A stretch of 45,951 nucleotides of DNA from Baffinella frigidus (GCA_026770585.1 MU647771.1:7501-53451); one strand, 5' to 3'. Shown: positions 37,057 through 45,738, counted from the stretch's first letter. Notes: generated by a model not told the origin, from the sequence alone. Made by a program: numbers and translations.

Positions 37057-37062
37057 TAAACA
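37057..37062 (+). terminator. Poly(A) signal ATTAAA
   Basis: 28 bases after the TGA of the triplicated-unit gene, in GTTCATTAAACAG. Confidence 0.5.
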
Positions 37063-37138
37063 GCCTACTACAGATGCGTCACAAAACACACAACTGAAAC
37101 TACCGACACCGCCACCACCACCACCACACTAGGCCACT

Positions 37139-37843
37139 CTAGACCTCACCCCTCCGCACCGCACCCATGTGCCGCACCAAAGCCCAGTGGGCAGCCACTT
37201 GCGCAGGGCTCATCTTGCAGCTCTGCATCCAGGCATCTCCCTTGCGCTTCATCCTCTCGAAGACGAGCGCCGCCTTCCTCTTGCCGATGCCTTTGGCGAT
37301 GGCGTCTTCGCCTGCCTTCTGCTTTTCGTCGCGGGCGAGGAAACTCGACAGACGGTGTGCGTAGAGACCGTTGACCGAGGGAACGCTGGCCACGGAGGAG
37401 AGCAGGAGACAGTCGGCGTGGAGCATAGAGTGCACGCAGCCGCCCCCGTGGGTTTTGTTGGTGAAGAACACGTTGCAGAAGAGGCAGTGGTCGTGCTCGA
37501 GGTGGCGATTCGCTACACGCACATGGTCGAAATGGCCGGGATGCATGCACCAGGTCTTGTCGTCGGCGGAACAGTTGCACTGGTGCGCCGGGTCGTCCTT
37601 GGCCGAGTCGAACAACTCCTTGAACTTCTCCACGCGGAGCGAGGCGATGAGCGCGCCACGCTCGCACTGGGCCTTGCGCCGATACAGCTCCGACTGCAGC
37701 AGCTCGAGGCACTCGTCGAAGTCCTCGAGAATCACGAGGTCGTCCGGGGTATGCACGATGGCGGTGTATTTGGTCATGGAATCGGGAGGTGCCGCGACGG
37801 AAGTAGCGTCGGTGAGCTGGTTGGCGTTCGTCGACAGAGACAT
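37139..37843 (-). CDS. Cys/His-rich putative zinc-binding protein
   Basis: 234 residues. The ATG at 37843 lies 38 bases after TATTTAAA (37888-37881); the open frame further upstream is promoter DNA. Residues 95-165 hold a dense Cys/His cluster: HQCNCS, WCMHPGHFDH, HLEHDHCLFCNVFF and GGGCVHSMLHADC. The spacing is enough for two zinc sites but does not match RING, PHD or FCS consensus exactly. The rest is helical and basic (KGIGKRKAALVFERMKRKG). A nucleic-acid or protein-binding zinc module is the best guess. The gene converges on the plus-strand gene ending at 37029. Confidence 0.8.
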   Translation of the reverse strand: MSLSTNANQLTDATSVAAPPDSMTKYTAIVHTPDDLVILEDFDECLELLQSELYRRKAQCERGALIASLRVEKFKELFDSAKDDPAHQCNCSADDKTWCMHPGHFDHVRVANRHLEHDHCLFCNVFFTNKTHGGGCVHSMLHADCLLLSSVASVPSVNGLYAHRLSSFLARDEKQKAGEDAIAKGIGKRKAALVFERMKRKGDAWMQSCKMSPAQVAAHWALVRHMGAVRRGEV

Positions 37844-37880
37844 TCTGGTTGTGACAAGTGCAAGACGGGGGGGTCCATGC

Positions 37881-37888
37881 TTTAAATA
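37881..37888 (-). promoter_or_regulatory. TATA box TATTTAAA
   Basis: On the minus strand, 38 bases before the ATG at 37843. Same form as the TATTTAAG boxes of the right-hand genes. Confidence 0.65.
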
Positions 37889-38237
37889 CTGTACACGATG
37901 TAGGCCGCCAGAGGGGACAGCGAAGTCGGTGGTACGTTCTAGACACAACTTGGACGTGGCGTGTAGACCGATGATACGCTTCACGTGGCCAAATTTCACG
38001 GTTAGAAATATGTGTTGTTCAAGTTGACTAATTCGAACCGGGGGCTAGAGCAGGCCCAACACGTACCCCCGTACACCACGTTCTACACCCTATTACGTCG
38101 AGAATACGTGTTGTCATAGGGAGGGTTTGCATTCTCTATGAACATCTGATCGACCCACAGTCAACAGCACACATCAACCTTTCCCGGTTGCAGGCACGGC
38201 ATTCCACACACCCACTGCCACGCAGAGGACAGACGAG

Positions 38238-39179
38238 ATGCAATACCCTGCCGACCTGGGCGCCGAATTCGATCAGCTCTTGAACACGGCCAAGGCAAGC
38301 ACGTGCACGGCCTTGGAGAAGGATATCGACAGCTGGACCGCACTCCCCACCCACAAGTTCAAGTTCAACGCCGCCAACAACATTCTGCCCGCGGAGATCA
38401 GTTCCCGCATCCTCGCAAGCGTCGCTCTTCGCAGCTACCAGGACTGTTCGCGCAAGGTCTACATGCTGGTCAACAAGCACGGAGCGGATGTCAATGCGAT
38501 CTCCTCGGAAGGCACGACTCTCGGGCGGAGTGTGCTCGCCATCGCACTCGGCAACCGGCGCGATGATGTCGCGCTCGCCCTTCTCGACCTCGGGGCAGAT
38601 GCGAAGCTCCCGGTAGGACTCCGGGGAGAAGCCCCCATCACCGATATTGCTTTCAAGGGCTCCATCGACGTGCTTAAGGCAATGTACAAACACGGAGCAG
38701 ATATGAACACCACAAACGCCTGGGGCAACACGGTGCTCGTTGCTGCCATCACGGCTGGCCGCCTTGACATGGTCAAGTTCCTGCTGGAGGAGGTGCTGGT
38801 CAACGCCAATACCAACGGGGGCACGGGGCTGCCCGTGACGGGGCTCGTCGACAAGAAGGTTCCGCTTGAGCACGACGTTTCGTTCAACATCACCCGTGAT
38901 CTGAAGTGGTCCCCCCTGCACGCCGCCGTACACCTTAAGCATGCGATCGGTGTTGAGATGGTCAAACTTCTTCTCAAGGCCGGCGCCGATGCCCACTACC
39001 GGTGCGAGATGTCGTCCGCGCCGATGAGCGGGGTGCCGTCCGCTGGCTACACCCCACTCGAACTCATCACCGTTTACGCGCTCCTTCCCGGCGCGACCAA
39101 CGAACGGCACGACAAGCAGGCGATGTCCGATTGCCAGGCCCTCCTCGAGGAGGCCATGCAGAAGGATGACACCAACTGA
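38238..39179 (+). CDS. Ankyrin-repeat protein
   Basis: 313 residues from the ATG at 38238. A helical N-terminal 75 residues without repeats precedes five ankyrin-type repeats: MLVNKHGADVNAIS, SVLAIALGNRRDDVALALLD, ITDIAFKGSIDVLKAMYKHG, TVLVAAITAGRLDMVKFLLE and SPLHAAVHLKHAIGVEMVKL. A final TPLELITVYALL unit closes the array. Codon usage is more GC-rich than in the ankyrin gene at 42021, which hints at a different origin or expression class. It is followed by AATAAA at 39292. Confidence 0.9.
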   Translation: MQYPADLGAEFDQLLNTAKASTCTALEKDIDSWTALPTHKFKFNAANNILPAEISSRILASVALRSYQDCSRKVYMLVNKHGADVNAISSEGTTLGRSVLAIALGNRRDDVALALLDLGADAKLPVGLRGEAPITDIAFKGSIDVLKAMYKHGADMNTTNAWGNTVLVAAITAGRLDMVKFLLEEVLVNANTNGGTGLPVTGLVDKKVPLEHDVSFNITRDLKWSPLHAAVHLKHAIGVEMVKLLLKAGADAHYRCEMSSAPMSGVPSAGYTPLELITVYALLPGATNERHDKQAMSDCQALLEEAMQKDDTN

Positions 39180-39747
39180 GAACGTGGTATCGACCATCAC
39201 GACACATACACACACACTGCAATCGCAAAGGAGGTCGTAAGTAGTGTGTGGTTTAGGGTTTAGGCGGGTGTGCGGGCGTCGGAGGCCAACCAATAAAGAC
39301 ACCATATCTGGGGCCGTCCGAGACACGTGTCTGAATATCGAAGGCGTACGGTGTGCCATTGGAGGGTACTGGACACGATGGAACCAAGTAGAAGCAGCTT
39401 TTCCTCTAGGGGTGATATGTAGACCGATGCCTTGTGGCTGCGGTGGTAGATGTGGGTGTATGCGACAGTCTCTCCGTTTCAATAGTGCAAGGGTCTGTCA
39501 GAGCACATCAAGCGAGTAGACACAGCGATCGTGGCTATGGCCCCGTTTAATAAAACACATAAACCAGCTCACCCACCCTCCCGGTGCCACCCATCTGACC
39601 CCATCTGACCCCATACACACACCCACACACCCACACACCCACACACCCACACACCCACACACCCACACACCCACACACCCACACACCCACACACCCACAC
39701 ACCCAACCGCCCGACCGCCATCTCTTCTACCGACGAAGGCCTTCTAG
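39180..39747. other. Convergent spacer with poly(A) signals and CCCACACA array
   Basis: No gene is supported. AATAAA (+) at 39292-39297 serves the ankyrin gene. GTTTAGGGTTTAGG lies at 39250-39263. TTTAATAAAA at 39546-39555 carries AATAAA on the plus strand and ATTAAA on the minus strand. A tandem CCCACACA array spans about 39611-39703, downstream of the minus-strand gene stop at 39748. Confidence 0.75.
39292..39297 (+). terminator. Poly(A) signal AATAAA
   Basis: About 113 bases after the TGA of the ankyrin gene ending at 39179. Confidence 0.6.
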
Positions 39748-40767
39748 TTAAAGCTGAAACGCCGACACACGCAGCGCGTGGTTCATGCTCCGACTAACAA
39801 AGGGAAGTACGATGCAGTCGACTGCGTCGATTTCGACGACATCCATGTCGGACAGTCTTGCCTTGTTTGTCCCGCAATGCATGATCGTCGTCAAACAGGC
39901 GCTGATGTCGACGTGGTCGGCGGTGGCGTTGAACTGTCCGGAACGCACGACTTCGTCCACGAGCGACGCGGCGTAGCATTTGTTGCGGAACACCGGCATG
40001 TGTGTTCCATAGGATCCAAACTGGTACACCCCGCGTGTGCGCAGCATCTCCAAATCGTGCGCCGTGTCCACGCGTGCCTGCATTTCACGGATCTTGGATG
40101 CGACCAGTAAAGGGTTGAAGAGCGGGATTGCGGACGTCATAGGAAAGAGTAGCTTGATGTAATCGAACAGCAGGGAGCCGACGAGCGAACGGTTCGTGCG
40201 GACGGAGACAAATTCGCGAACGGGTGCGACGACGAACACCAATTCGCCCGTGCGAAACGCCGTCTTTGTGTAGAAATTCGAGGCGAACCACATACACGAG
40301 CTTGCGACATTGGCCCCCATGTCGGAAATCCCGTACTTGTACAGCAACGCGTCGGATGTGTCAACCCACGGTCCCACGGATTGCTGCAGCGCAAGGATGC
40401 CGGGGAATGCGAGCATCAGGTATCTGCGGAAGGCTATATCCGGGCTGTCGGCTTGTGCGAGAGTCACAGCGACCTCGAGGGCGACAAACATCTCAATCGA
40501 TGTCTTGCCGTAGAGTCTCTCGTTGGCCAGCTTCTTGTACATGTGCATTCTCTTCGCATCGCTCGCGGCGCACAGATTCAACTTCGCTTCACAGCGGTCC
40601 ATGACGGCAACCAAAACCCGCTGGTACGTCTCCGTGTCGCAGATCTCTCCATGCACGAAACGGTATGTGGCCTCCGCGACCGACACGATACCATGTACCG
40701 GGTCTATCGCCGGATAACGGTCACTGCCCCACATACATGTGATAGGCTCTTGCGAGCGCGGATGCAT
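39748..40767 (-). CDS. Unknown 339-residue protein
   Basis: From the ATG at 40767 to the TAA at 39750-39748. Mostly alpha-helical, with evenly spaced hydrophobic helices (TYQRVLVAVMDRCEAKL, IEMFVALEVAVTLAQADS, RRYLMLAFPGILALQQS) and a segment GSLLFDYIKLLFPMTSAIPL. It has no signal peptide, no conserved metal or nucleotide motif, and few cysteines. No family is recognised. A second methionine at residue 12 (MWGSDRY) could be the start. It is divergent from the ankyrin gene at 41079, with a repeat-rich spacer between. Confidence 0.75.
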   Translation of the reverse strand: MHPRSQEPITCMWGSDRYPAIDPVHGIVSVAEATYRFVHGEICDTETYQRVLVAVMDRCEAKLNLCAASDAKRMHMYKKLANERLYGKTSIEMFVALEVAVTLAQADSPDIAFRRYLMLAFPGILALQQSVGPWVDTSDALLYKYGISDMGANVASSCMWFASNFYTKTAFRTGELVFVVAPVREFVSVRTNRSLVGSLLFDYIKLLFPMTSAIPLFNPLLVASKIREMQARVDTAHDLEMLRTRGVYQFGSYGTHMPVFRNKCYAASLVDEVVRSGQFNATADHVDISACLTTIMHCGTNKARLSDMDVVEIDAVDCIVLPFVSRSMNHALRVSAFQL

Positions 40768-41078
40768 CCCCGAAGACGGCGTCTGTGTCTCCTTTCAATG
40801 CCCCCAACCCAGTCTCTTCAAGGGGTGTTCACACTCAACACTACGTGTTGTTCACAAGCAACGCGACGTGTTGTCCCCATGCGACGCTACTTGTTGTTCC
40901 CATGCGACGCTACGTGTTGTTCACAAGCAACGCGACGGGCATACACACAACGCTCGCAACGTGGCGGCGGCGGTGGCGGTGGCGGTGGTGTTAATAAACC
41001 ACCCTCACAGCGTCACAATGCGCCGAATTTTACAGCACCTATTTAAATCCAACAGAACCACCGACGCATGCACAGAAA
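40768..41078. promoter_or_regulatory. Divergent spacer with repeated ACGTGTTGT motif
   Basis: TACGTGTTGTTCACAAGCAA occurs near 40849 and again near 40911, with related GACGTGTTGTCCCC and TACTTGTTGTTCCC between them, so four spaced copies of ACGTGTTGT or a near match. A GGC/GGT triplet run follows (40962-40990), then AATAAA at 40993 and TATTTAAA at about 41039-41046. The last is a TATA box 33 bases before the ATG at 41079. Confidence 0.7.
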
Positions 41079-41885
41079 ATGCACGACCACGGTGTCCAAT
41101 ATACAGGCTATGACTATGCCGGCACGATACGGTCAATGCGAGACAAGTTGCCACAAGAGGTCCAAGGTCTGCTGACAAAAGTTGAGGCTCGCGGAGGAGA
41201 GACGTGGGATTATTACTCCATCTTTCCCGATATACGACTCGTGCTGCACAGGATGTACTTGCTGGACAAGCAAGACGGGTTGCATTGGGACACGAACAGT
41301 CCAACGCGGCAGCTTGAAGACATTATTCGAGATGCCCACAGACACAAAGTCGCAATACCACAACCCGAAACTTACCAGCAGACCGCGACCAGAGGGATGG
41401 CTGGTGTCGCTGCGTATTGGAGAGCCAACGAGGAGGCAACGCTGAAGGAAGCGCGACAGCAGCAATTGGAAGATATGAGACGTGAAGTTCCGGAATGTCA
41501 ATGTGAGGACGACGATGATGAATATGACGAAGATACATCTTCTTCACTGCCAACCCATACATTGTATCGCATACCGAGGGACATGTGGACACCTTTGCAA
41601 GAAGCTTCTTTCTCGAACGATTCTGACGAACTGGAAAGGCTCCTTAGTATTGGCGTTGATATCGATGAACTCGATTCTAACGGAGGCACAGCGCTGCACT
41701 ATGCTTCATCGGCCAACAACACATATTGGATCAAGGAACTTCTCATGCACGGCGCAAATCCCAGCATTAAGAACAATGAAGGTCGAATCCCACATCAAGT
41801 GATGGGTTCCTACAACAAGCACATGTCAGACACACTTGACCCGAACACGCCAGTAAGAAGCCACCACCACCGCGAATTCTCGTAA
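41079..41885 (+). CDS. Ankyrin-repeat protein with acidic linker
   Basis: 268 residues from the ATG at 41079, downstream of TATTTAAA. The N-terminal 140 residues are helical without repeats (EVQGLLTKVEARGG, RANEEATLKEARQQQLEDMR). An acidic linker (EDDDDEYDEDTSSS) follows, then two to three ankyrin repeats at residues 165-250: TPLQEASFSNDSDELERLLS, TALHYASSANNTYWIKELLM and GANPSIKNNEGRIPHQVM. The protein is short and its repeats are C-terminal, unlike the ankyrin gene at 34461. Partner unknown. Confidence 0.85.
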   Translation: MHDHGVQYTGYDYAGTIRSMRDKLPQEVQGLLTKVEARGGETWDYYSIFPDIRLVLHRMYLLDKQDGLHWDTNSPTRQLEDIIRDAHRHKVAIPQPETYQQTATRGMAGVAAYWRANEEATLKEARQQQLEDMRREVPECQCEDDDDEYDEDTSSSLPTHTLYRIPRDMWTPLQEASFSNDSDELERLLSIGVDIDELDSNGGTALHYASSANNTYWIKELLMHGANPSIKNNEGRIPHQVMGSYNKHMSDTLDPNTPVRSHHHREFS

Positions 41886-41969
41886 GTCGGTGACATACAA
41901 CTTCCGACGCATACACGTTCTTCGCTCCAGCTAGGCCAGCGATCTAGACCGAACCAATCATATATGACG

Positions 41970-41977
41970 TATTTAAG
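41970..41977 (+). promoter_or_regulatory. TATA box TATTTAAG
   Basis: 44 bases before the ATG at 42021, in the spacer between two ankyrin genes of the same direction. Confidence 0.65.
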
Positions 41978-42020
41978 GTCCCCGTTGAAATGTGTACATG
42001 GTTTGAGTAGAGGACTGCAC

Positions 42021-42965
42021 ATGTCCGACATCGAAGATGGCTTCGACGACACTACACGGTACCAGGAGCATATGCATACAAACGCCTCAGAGCACACCAC
42101 ACCAGCTCACCGTTTTATGTCGCGTTTGGTCCAGCATATGAACCGTGCCAGGTTTAAGGACAACACAGCCGATACAGTGGCACACAACGAAAAGTTGGCG
42201 ATGAAATCGGTCCAAGATTTCATTGCAGAGGGCGGGTGTTTGTCGGACGGAAACAACGACGGCGACACCGCGTTGTACCTCGCGGCCACATGTAGTAACT
42301 TGCGGGTGATGGAACTGCTGCTATGCAACGGCGCAGACCCGTGCACGGCCAGAACCAAAGACAGGGAAACCCCTCTACATGCAGTAGGGGCGACCGAGGC
42401 AGGAGAAGGGGTCTACAACTAGATGGTGGAGAACCTGATACACAAGGGAGCGGACATAGAGGCCCAGGACAACCACCAGCGCACCCCACTTGATGTGGCG
42501 ATCGCCCGCGTAGACGATATGCTCAACCGCGACAAGAATGTACGGCACAAACAGCCACGATATGTTATGACGTCCCCGATACCGGCGCTTCTTGACAATG
42601 GTGCTAATTTGGATGCTTACAAATCTCTTGGGAGCTTCGACACACCTACGGAAGAGCCCACCACACCCACATCCAGTATGCGGCTCCAGCACCACCCCCG
42701 TCTACAACGCATACTTGGCAACGAGCTACGTCGCCGAGAGATTGCTGCCGCCGATGCGAAGATTCGCTGGGACTCTAAAATGCACCGCGAAAAGCTAACT
42801 GCTGTGGTGCTGGGAGGACGACACGAACGCTCCAGGTCGCGACTTAAAGATCTCGAAGACGGTATCATACAGGCTATAGTAGAGAGGGTATGTGCGGCGC
42901 ATACTGCCGAAATACAGGCTTCTGGTCCGCGTGTTGTATCTCGCAACTTGTTTCCAGGCGCCTAG
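42021..42965 (+). pseudogene. Ankyrin-repeat gene interrupted by in-frame TAG
   Basis: The ATG at 42021 is the first useful start after TATTTAAG. The frame encodes 314 residues to 42965 except for the TAG at 42420-42422 (codon 134). Ankyrin repeats lie on both sides and one spans the stop: TPLHAVGATEAGEGVYN, then the stop, then MVENLIHKGADIEAQDN and TPLDVAIARVDDML. Before it come TALYLAATCSNLRVMELLL and CNGADPCTART. After it the C-terminal 130 residues are helical and basic (LRRREIAAADAKIRWDSK). The stop sits inside a repeat, so two independent genes are unlikely. Nonsense mutation, readthrough or sequence error are the options; a 39-base GT...TAG intron would delete part of the repeat. Confidence 0.75.
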
Positions 42966-43295
42966 CTAGTAGCTGTACCGTGGCGAGTACCCCCTAAGTG
43001 GCCAGCAGGGCGAAAAAGACCCGCGGGGGTCCTGGGCAGGTCCTAGGCGGGTCCTAGGCAGGTCTTACGGTAGGGCGTATGTGCCTACTGGTCGCTCAAG
43101 GGATATGTAAGAAACCACAGCACGTGTGCGACACAGCAGGCAAGTGTGTTTCGGGTGATGAGTAAAGCGTCCTGAGGTGCTGGCTTCAAGTGTCCCCGCT
43201 TGCTTGATCTGCATAGTGAGTCGGTACATGGAAAGTACCTACACAGAGACAACGCGTGTATTTAAGGGGAAATCGCACAAATCACACACAGTTGC
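42966..43295. other. Spacer with gene-end module and TATA box
   Basis: A module copy starts at about 42989 with CCCCCTAAGTGGCCAGC. It continues through GGTCCTAGG repeats (43039-43065) to CGGTAGGGCGTATG at 43070. TATTTAAG at 43259-43266 is the TATA box of the following gene. No ORF of note. Confidence 0.7.
43259..43266 (+). promoter_or_regulatory. TATA box TATTTAAG
   Basis: 30 bases before the ATG at 43296. Confidence 0.7.
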
Positions 43296-43799
43296 ATGTC
43301 TCGAAATCAACCCCCTCCGGGTTACTTCGAGGCGATACGCAACTCCGTTTACTCGGCATTCCAGCCTCGAACGTCCGCGCAGCCCTCCGTTGAGGTATCA
43401 TTTCTGGGCATTTCACCGACCGCGCAGACAGAAAGTGATGCTGCCCAGCTACAGAACGCGTGTTTGAACCGCGATGACAGACGGTACACACACCACGGAT
43501 CGCAAACACCCGACCACCGCGACCGCCGCCAGCGCGCCACCGAAGAGGAAACATCGCACTTGTGTGCAGCAACGACAGCACGCGGACAGGCTACGGGGAA
43601 ACAAGGGTGGGCAGCGCACACGGCATTCGACACTGCACGTCTAGCTGATCTGAGAGAGAATGCATACTTGAACCCCAACGGTAACCTGTACCTATACCAC
43701 GACTCGCAGACATTTCACTGCTTCGGGTGCAAGCAAAACGTTTTCAAAGCCCCTGCATGTCCACACTTGTGCAAAGGAACGCGCCCTGACAGCCCTTAA
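43296..43799 (+). CDS. Small protein with C-terminal Cys cluster
   Basis: 167 residues from the ATG at 43296, the first after TATTTAAG. The N-terminal two thirds are hydrophilic and probably disordered (TPDHRDRRQRATEEETS). The end is compact: LYLYHDSQTFHCFGCKQN, followed by PACPHLCKG. The Cys-x2-Cys pair and the second Cys-Pro-His-x-Cys pair could bind one zinc. No family is recognised. Its TAA is part of the CCCTTAAGTGGCC motif of the next spacer module. Confidence 0.7.
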   Translation: MSRNQPPPGYFEAIRNSVYSAFQPRTSAQPSVEVSFLGISPTAQTESDAAQLQNACLNRDDRRYTHHGSQTPDHRDRRQRATEEETSHLCAATTARGQATGKQGWAAHTAFDTARLADLRENAYLNPNGNLYLYHDSQTFHCFGCKQNVFKAPACPHLCKGTRPDSP

Positions 43800-43895
43800 G
43801 TGGCCAACCGGTGAATAATCGCCCGTGGGAGCCCTAGTATAGGTAGGTCCTACGACCCTACGGTAGGGCGCATGGGCCGCTGGGGACACGAACCA
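43794..43895. repeat. Gene-end module copy
   Basis: CCCTTAAGTGGCCAACC (43794 on), GAATAATCGCCCGTGGGAGC (about 43813), GGTCCTACG and CCTACGGTAGGGCGCATG (43845-43873). It aligns over its length with the copy at 42989, including CGGTAGGGCGYATG at the end. Confidence 0.75.
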
Positions 43896-44001
43896 GGGGG
43901 GGGGCGATAGACAGAGAAGTCCAGCGTTGCGCAAATAGCGCCGATATCGCTACACGGGCGTGAACAATTTATACAAACTTTCACCGCCACCTAACAACGG
44001 T

Positions 44002-44958
44002 TCATTCACGTTCATGAAACATACGAGACATGTCCGGACGATACCCCAACCTGCGCATAACCATCTCCTTCTCGTCCAGGCTTAACACGCCGAGTGCCGA
44101 TCCCATTCCCAGCCCACTGGGGTCTGAAACTGCAGCACACATGTAATGCAAGGCCTCTGCATGGTCATGTCGACGCGATGGTTCGTTTCGGAGGACATTG
44201 TAAGTGGCATGTTTATCAGTTTGCGAGGGAGCACTCCTATACCCGCAATTGAACGGTGTATGCATCCAAAATCTTGCACTCTCTATAGGCGTTCTCCCCT
44301 CACTGTCCCTTAGGTCGAGGCGAGCACCTGCTTCACAGAAATGGCGTACGGACCGGATGTCCCCGCTCTGCGCTGCACAATTCAGGGCGGTCCCTCTATA
44401 CATGCTGACAGCATCGATATCAACTCCATGACACAGGGCCAAAGCCTGCATCGCCCGTGTATCTGTCAACCGAGACACGGTGTCATGCAGGATTGTGCGA
44501 CCATGTGCATCAAGCCCGCAGACGTCAACCCCATGGCGCATAAGGAGTTGCATCATTTCAACAGACCTGCAACCGTGTATTGCTGGACGCGCCCCCCGGT
44601 TTGCGAGTAGGTACTCTACGACGTCAACCATATCAGCGAGTATCGCTATTTCCATAGCAGTTCTATCATGAGATACAGTGATCGATATATCCGCTCCATG
44701 TTCAACAAGAAGTTGCACACCGTCAATAGCGTCTGTTGCAACGCGGCTGCATGCTTCGAGGTATGCCGTCAGTGTGGTGTTGGACACCACCTCACCGTTA
44801 GGGTATATCATATGAAAGTCGGCTATACCAACCTTATCGTGTTCCAGCATGTGTCTCATCTTTGACAGGTCGCCATCACGCGCAGCCTCAAACAGCAACC
44901 TGGGACCAAATTCGTGTGATGACACCAACGGCCCGTAATGGGCCGGGTGGTACTGCAT
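44002..44958 (-). CDS. Ankyrin-repeat protein
   Basis: 318 residues. The ATG at 44958 is 50 bases after TATTTAAG (45015-45008); the frame further upstream is promoter DNA. About six ankyrin repeats span residues 20-240: LLFEAARDGDLSKMRHMLEH, a long TLTAYLEACSRVA unit ending in LLVEHGADISITV, AMEIAILADMVDVVEYLLAN, VEMMQLLMRHGVDVCGLD, TILHDTVSRLTDTRAMQALA and ALNCAAQSGDIRSVRHFCEA. A C-terminal 80 residues (SLDEKEMVMRRLGYRPDM) may be a partner-binding tail but is not a recognisable F-box. Convergent with the small Cys-cluster gene. Confidence 0.9.
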   Translation of the reverse strand: MQYHPAHYGPLVSSHEFGPRLLFEAARDGDLSKMRHMLEHDKVGIADFHMIYPNGEVVSNTTLTAYLEACSRVATDAIDGVQLLVEHGADISITVSHDRTAMEIAILADMVDVVEYLLANRGARPAIHGCRSVEMMQLLMRHGVDVCGLDAHGRTILHDTVSRLTDTRAMQALALCHGVDIDAVSMYRGTALNCAAQSGDIRSVRHFCEAGARLDLRDSEGRTPIESARFWMHTPFNCGYRSAPSQTDKHATYNVLRNEPSRRHDHAEALHYMCAAVSDPSGLGMGSALGVLSLDEKEMVMRRLGYRPDMSRMFHERE

Positions 44959-45007
44959 CGTGTTTGCACCGTGCCACTTAACTCTGTCTAGGAGGCATAC
45001 ACAACTC

Positions 45008-45015
45008 CTTAAATA
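45008..45015 (-). promoter_or_regulatory. TATA box TATTTAAG
   Basis: On the minus strand, 50 bases before the ATG at 44958. Confidence 0.7.
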
Positions 45016-45179
45016 CAGATGGAGGAGACAATCATTGGCCAGCGCAAAGAGTTGCGTTACCCGAAGCGGCGGGACATACATCAAACGTGAAACCATTACA
45101 TCGATGCCCGCACTTGTGTGAAGGAACGCATCCTGGTAACTTCCACGGTATATTACTCACACGCTGGTCGAGTGCGGGA

Positions 45180-45187
45180 TATAAAAG
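45180..45187 (+). promoter_or_regulatory. TATA box TATAAAAG
   Basis: 60 bases before the ATG at 45247, in a divergent spacer with the ankyrin gene at 44958. Confidence 0.65.
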
Positions 45188-45246
45188 GCAGACCGCGTCG
45201 TCCACACACGACACCGATACGTGAATACCGAGGGGGGGTGGTGGCG

Positions 45247-45738
45247 ATGGACAGCATCCAGCAACAAGCAGAGGACCGCAGACGGGAACGCGCAGCATAT
45301 GTTGTGGAATATGCCAGGAAAGAGGCGGAGGCGCGGGCTGCCGAGAACTGCAAATGGTGAGAGCTTGAACAGCACAAAAATAGGCACATTGTGAAACAGA
45401 TACAGGAGGAGGAGAACAGGAAGAGAGATTTAGAGTACATGCAGCAGTTTTATGTGAATGAGGAGCTTGCACCCGAGAACCGAACCGGGAAGGAAATTGA
45501 CGCAGACGCCCAGCGCTACGCAGATCGAGTCGACCCCGCTACATGGAAATCGGACCGGTCTAAGTTCGTCGGCATGGAACCACAATTGGCGCTGAGGGAG
45601 TCTGGGTTCTTTGACAGTTCGGACGAAACGCAAAAACGCTGGGTATACCGCAGCAAGCGGTATACTGAAGAGAGACGGATCAAGAAGGAGTTTGAAGCCA
45701 AAGTCACCCAAATGGTCGAAGATGCGGCGAAGACGTAA
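45247..45738 (+). pseudogene. Coiled-coil gene interrupted by in-frame TGA
   Basis: The ATG at 45247 follows a TATA box. The frame encodes 163 residues with one TGA at 45358-45360 (codon 38). A charged coiled coil runs on both sides: DRRRERAAYVVEYARKEAEA before, and ELEQHKNRHIVKQIQEEENR directly after. The C-terminal half contains DAQRYADRVDPATWKSD and RWVYRSKRYTEERRIKKEFE. The heptad pattern across the stop argues for one protein. A 27-base GTGAGA...AATAG segment would remove the stop in frame, but it is far shorter than the two introns placed elsewhere. Function unknown. Confidence 0.7.

Noticed and set aside
39250-39263. Plant-type telomere repeat TTTAGGG
   Set aside because: Only about two units; too short to mark a chromosome end.
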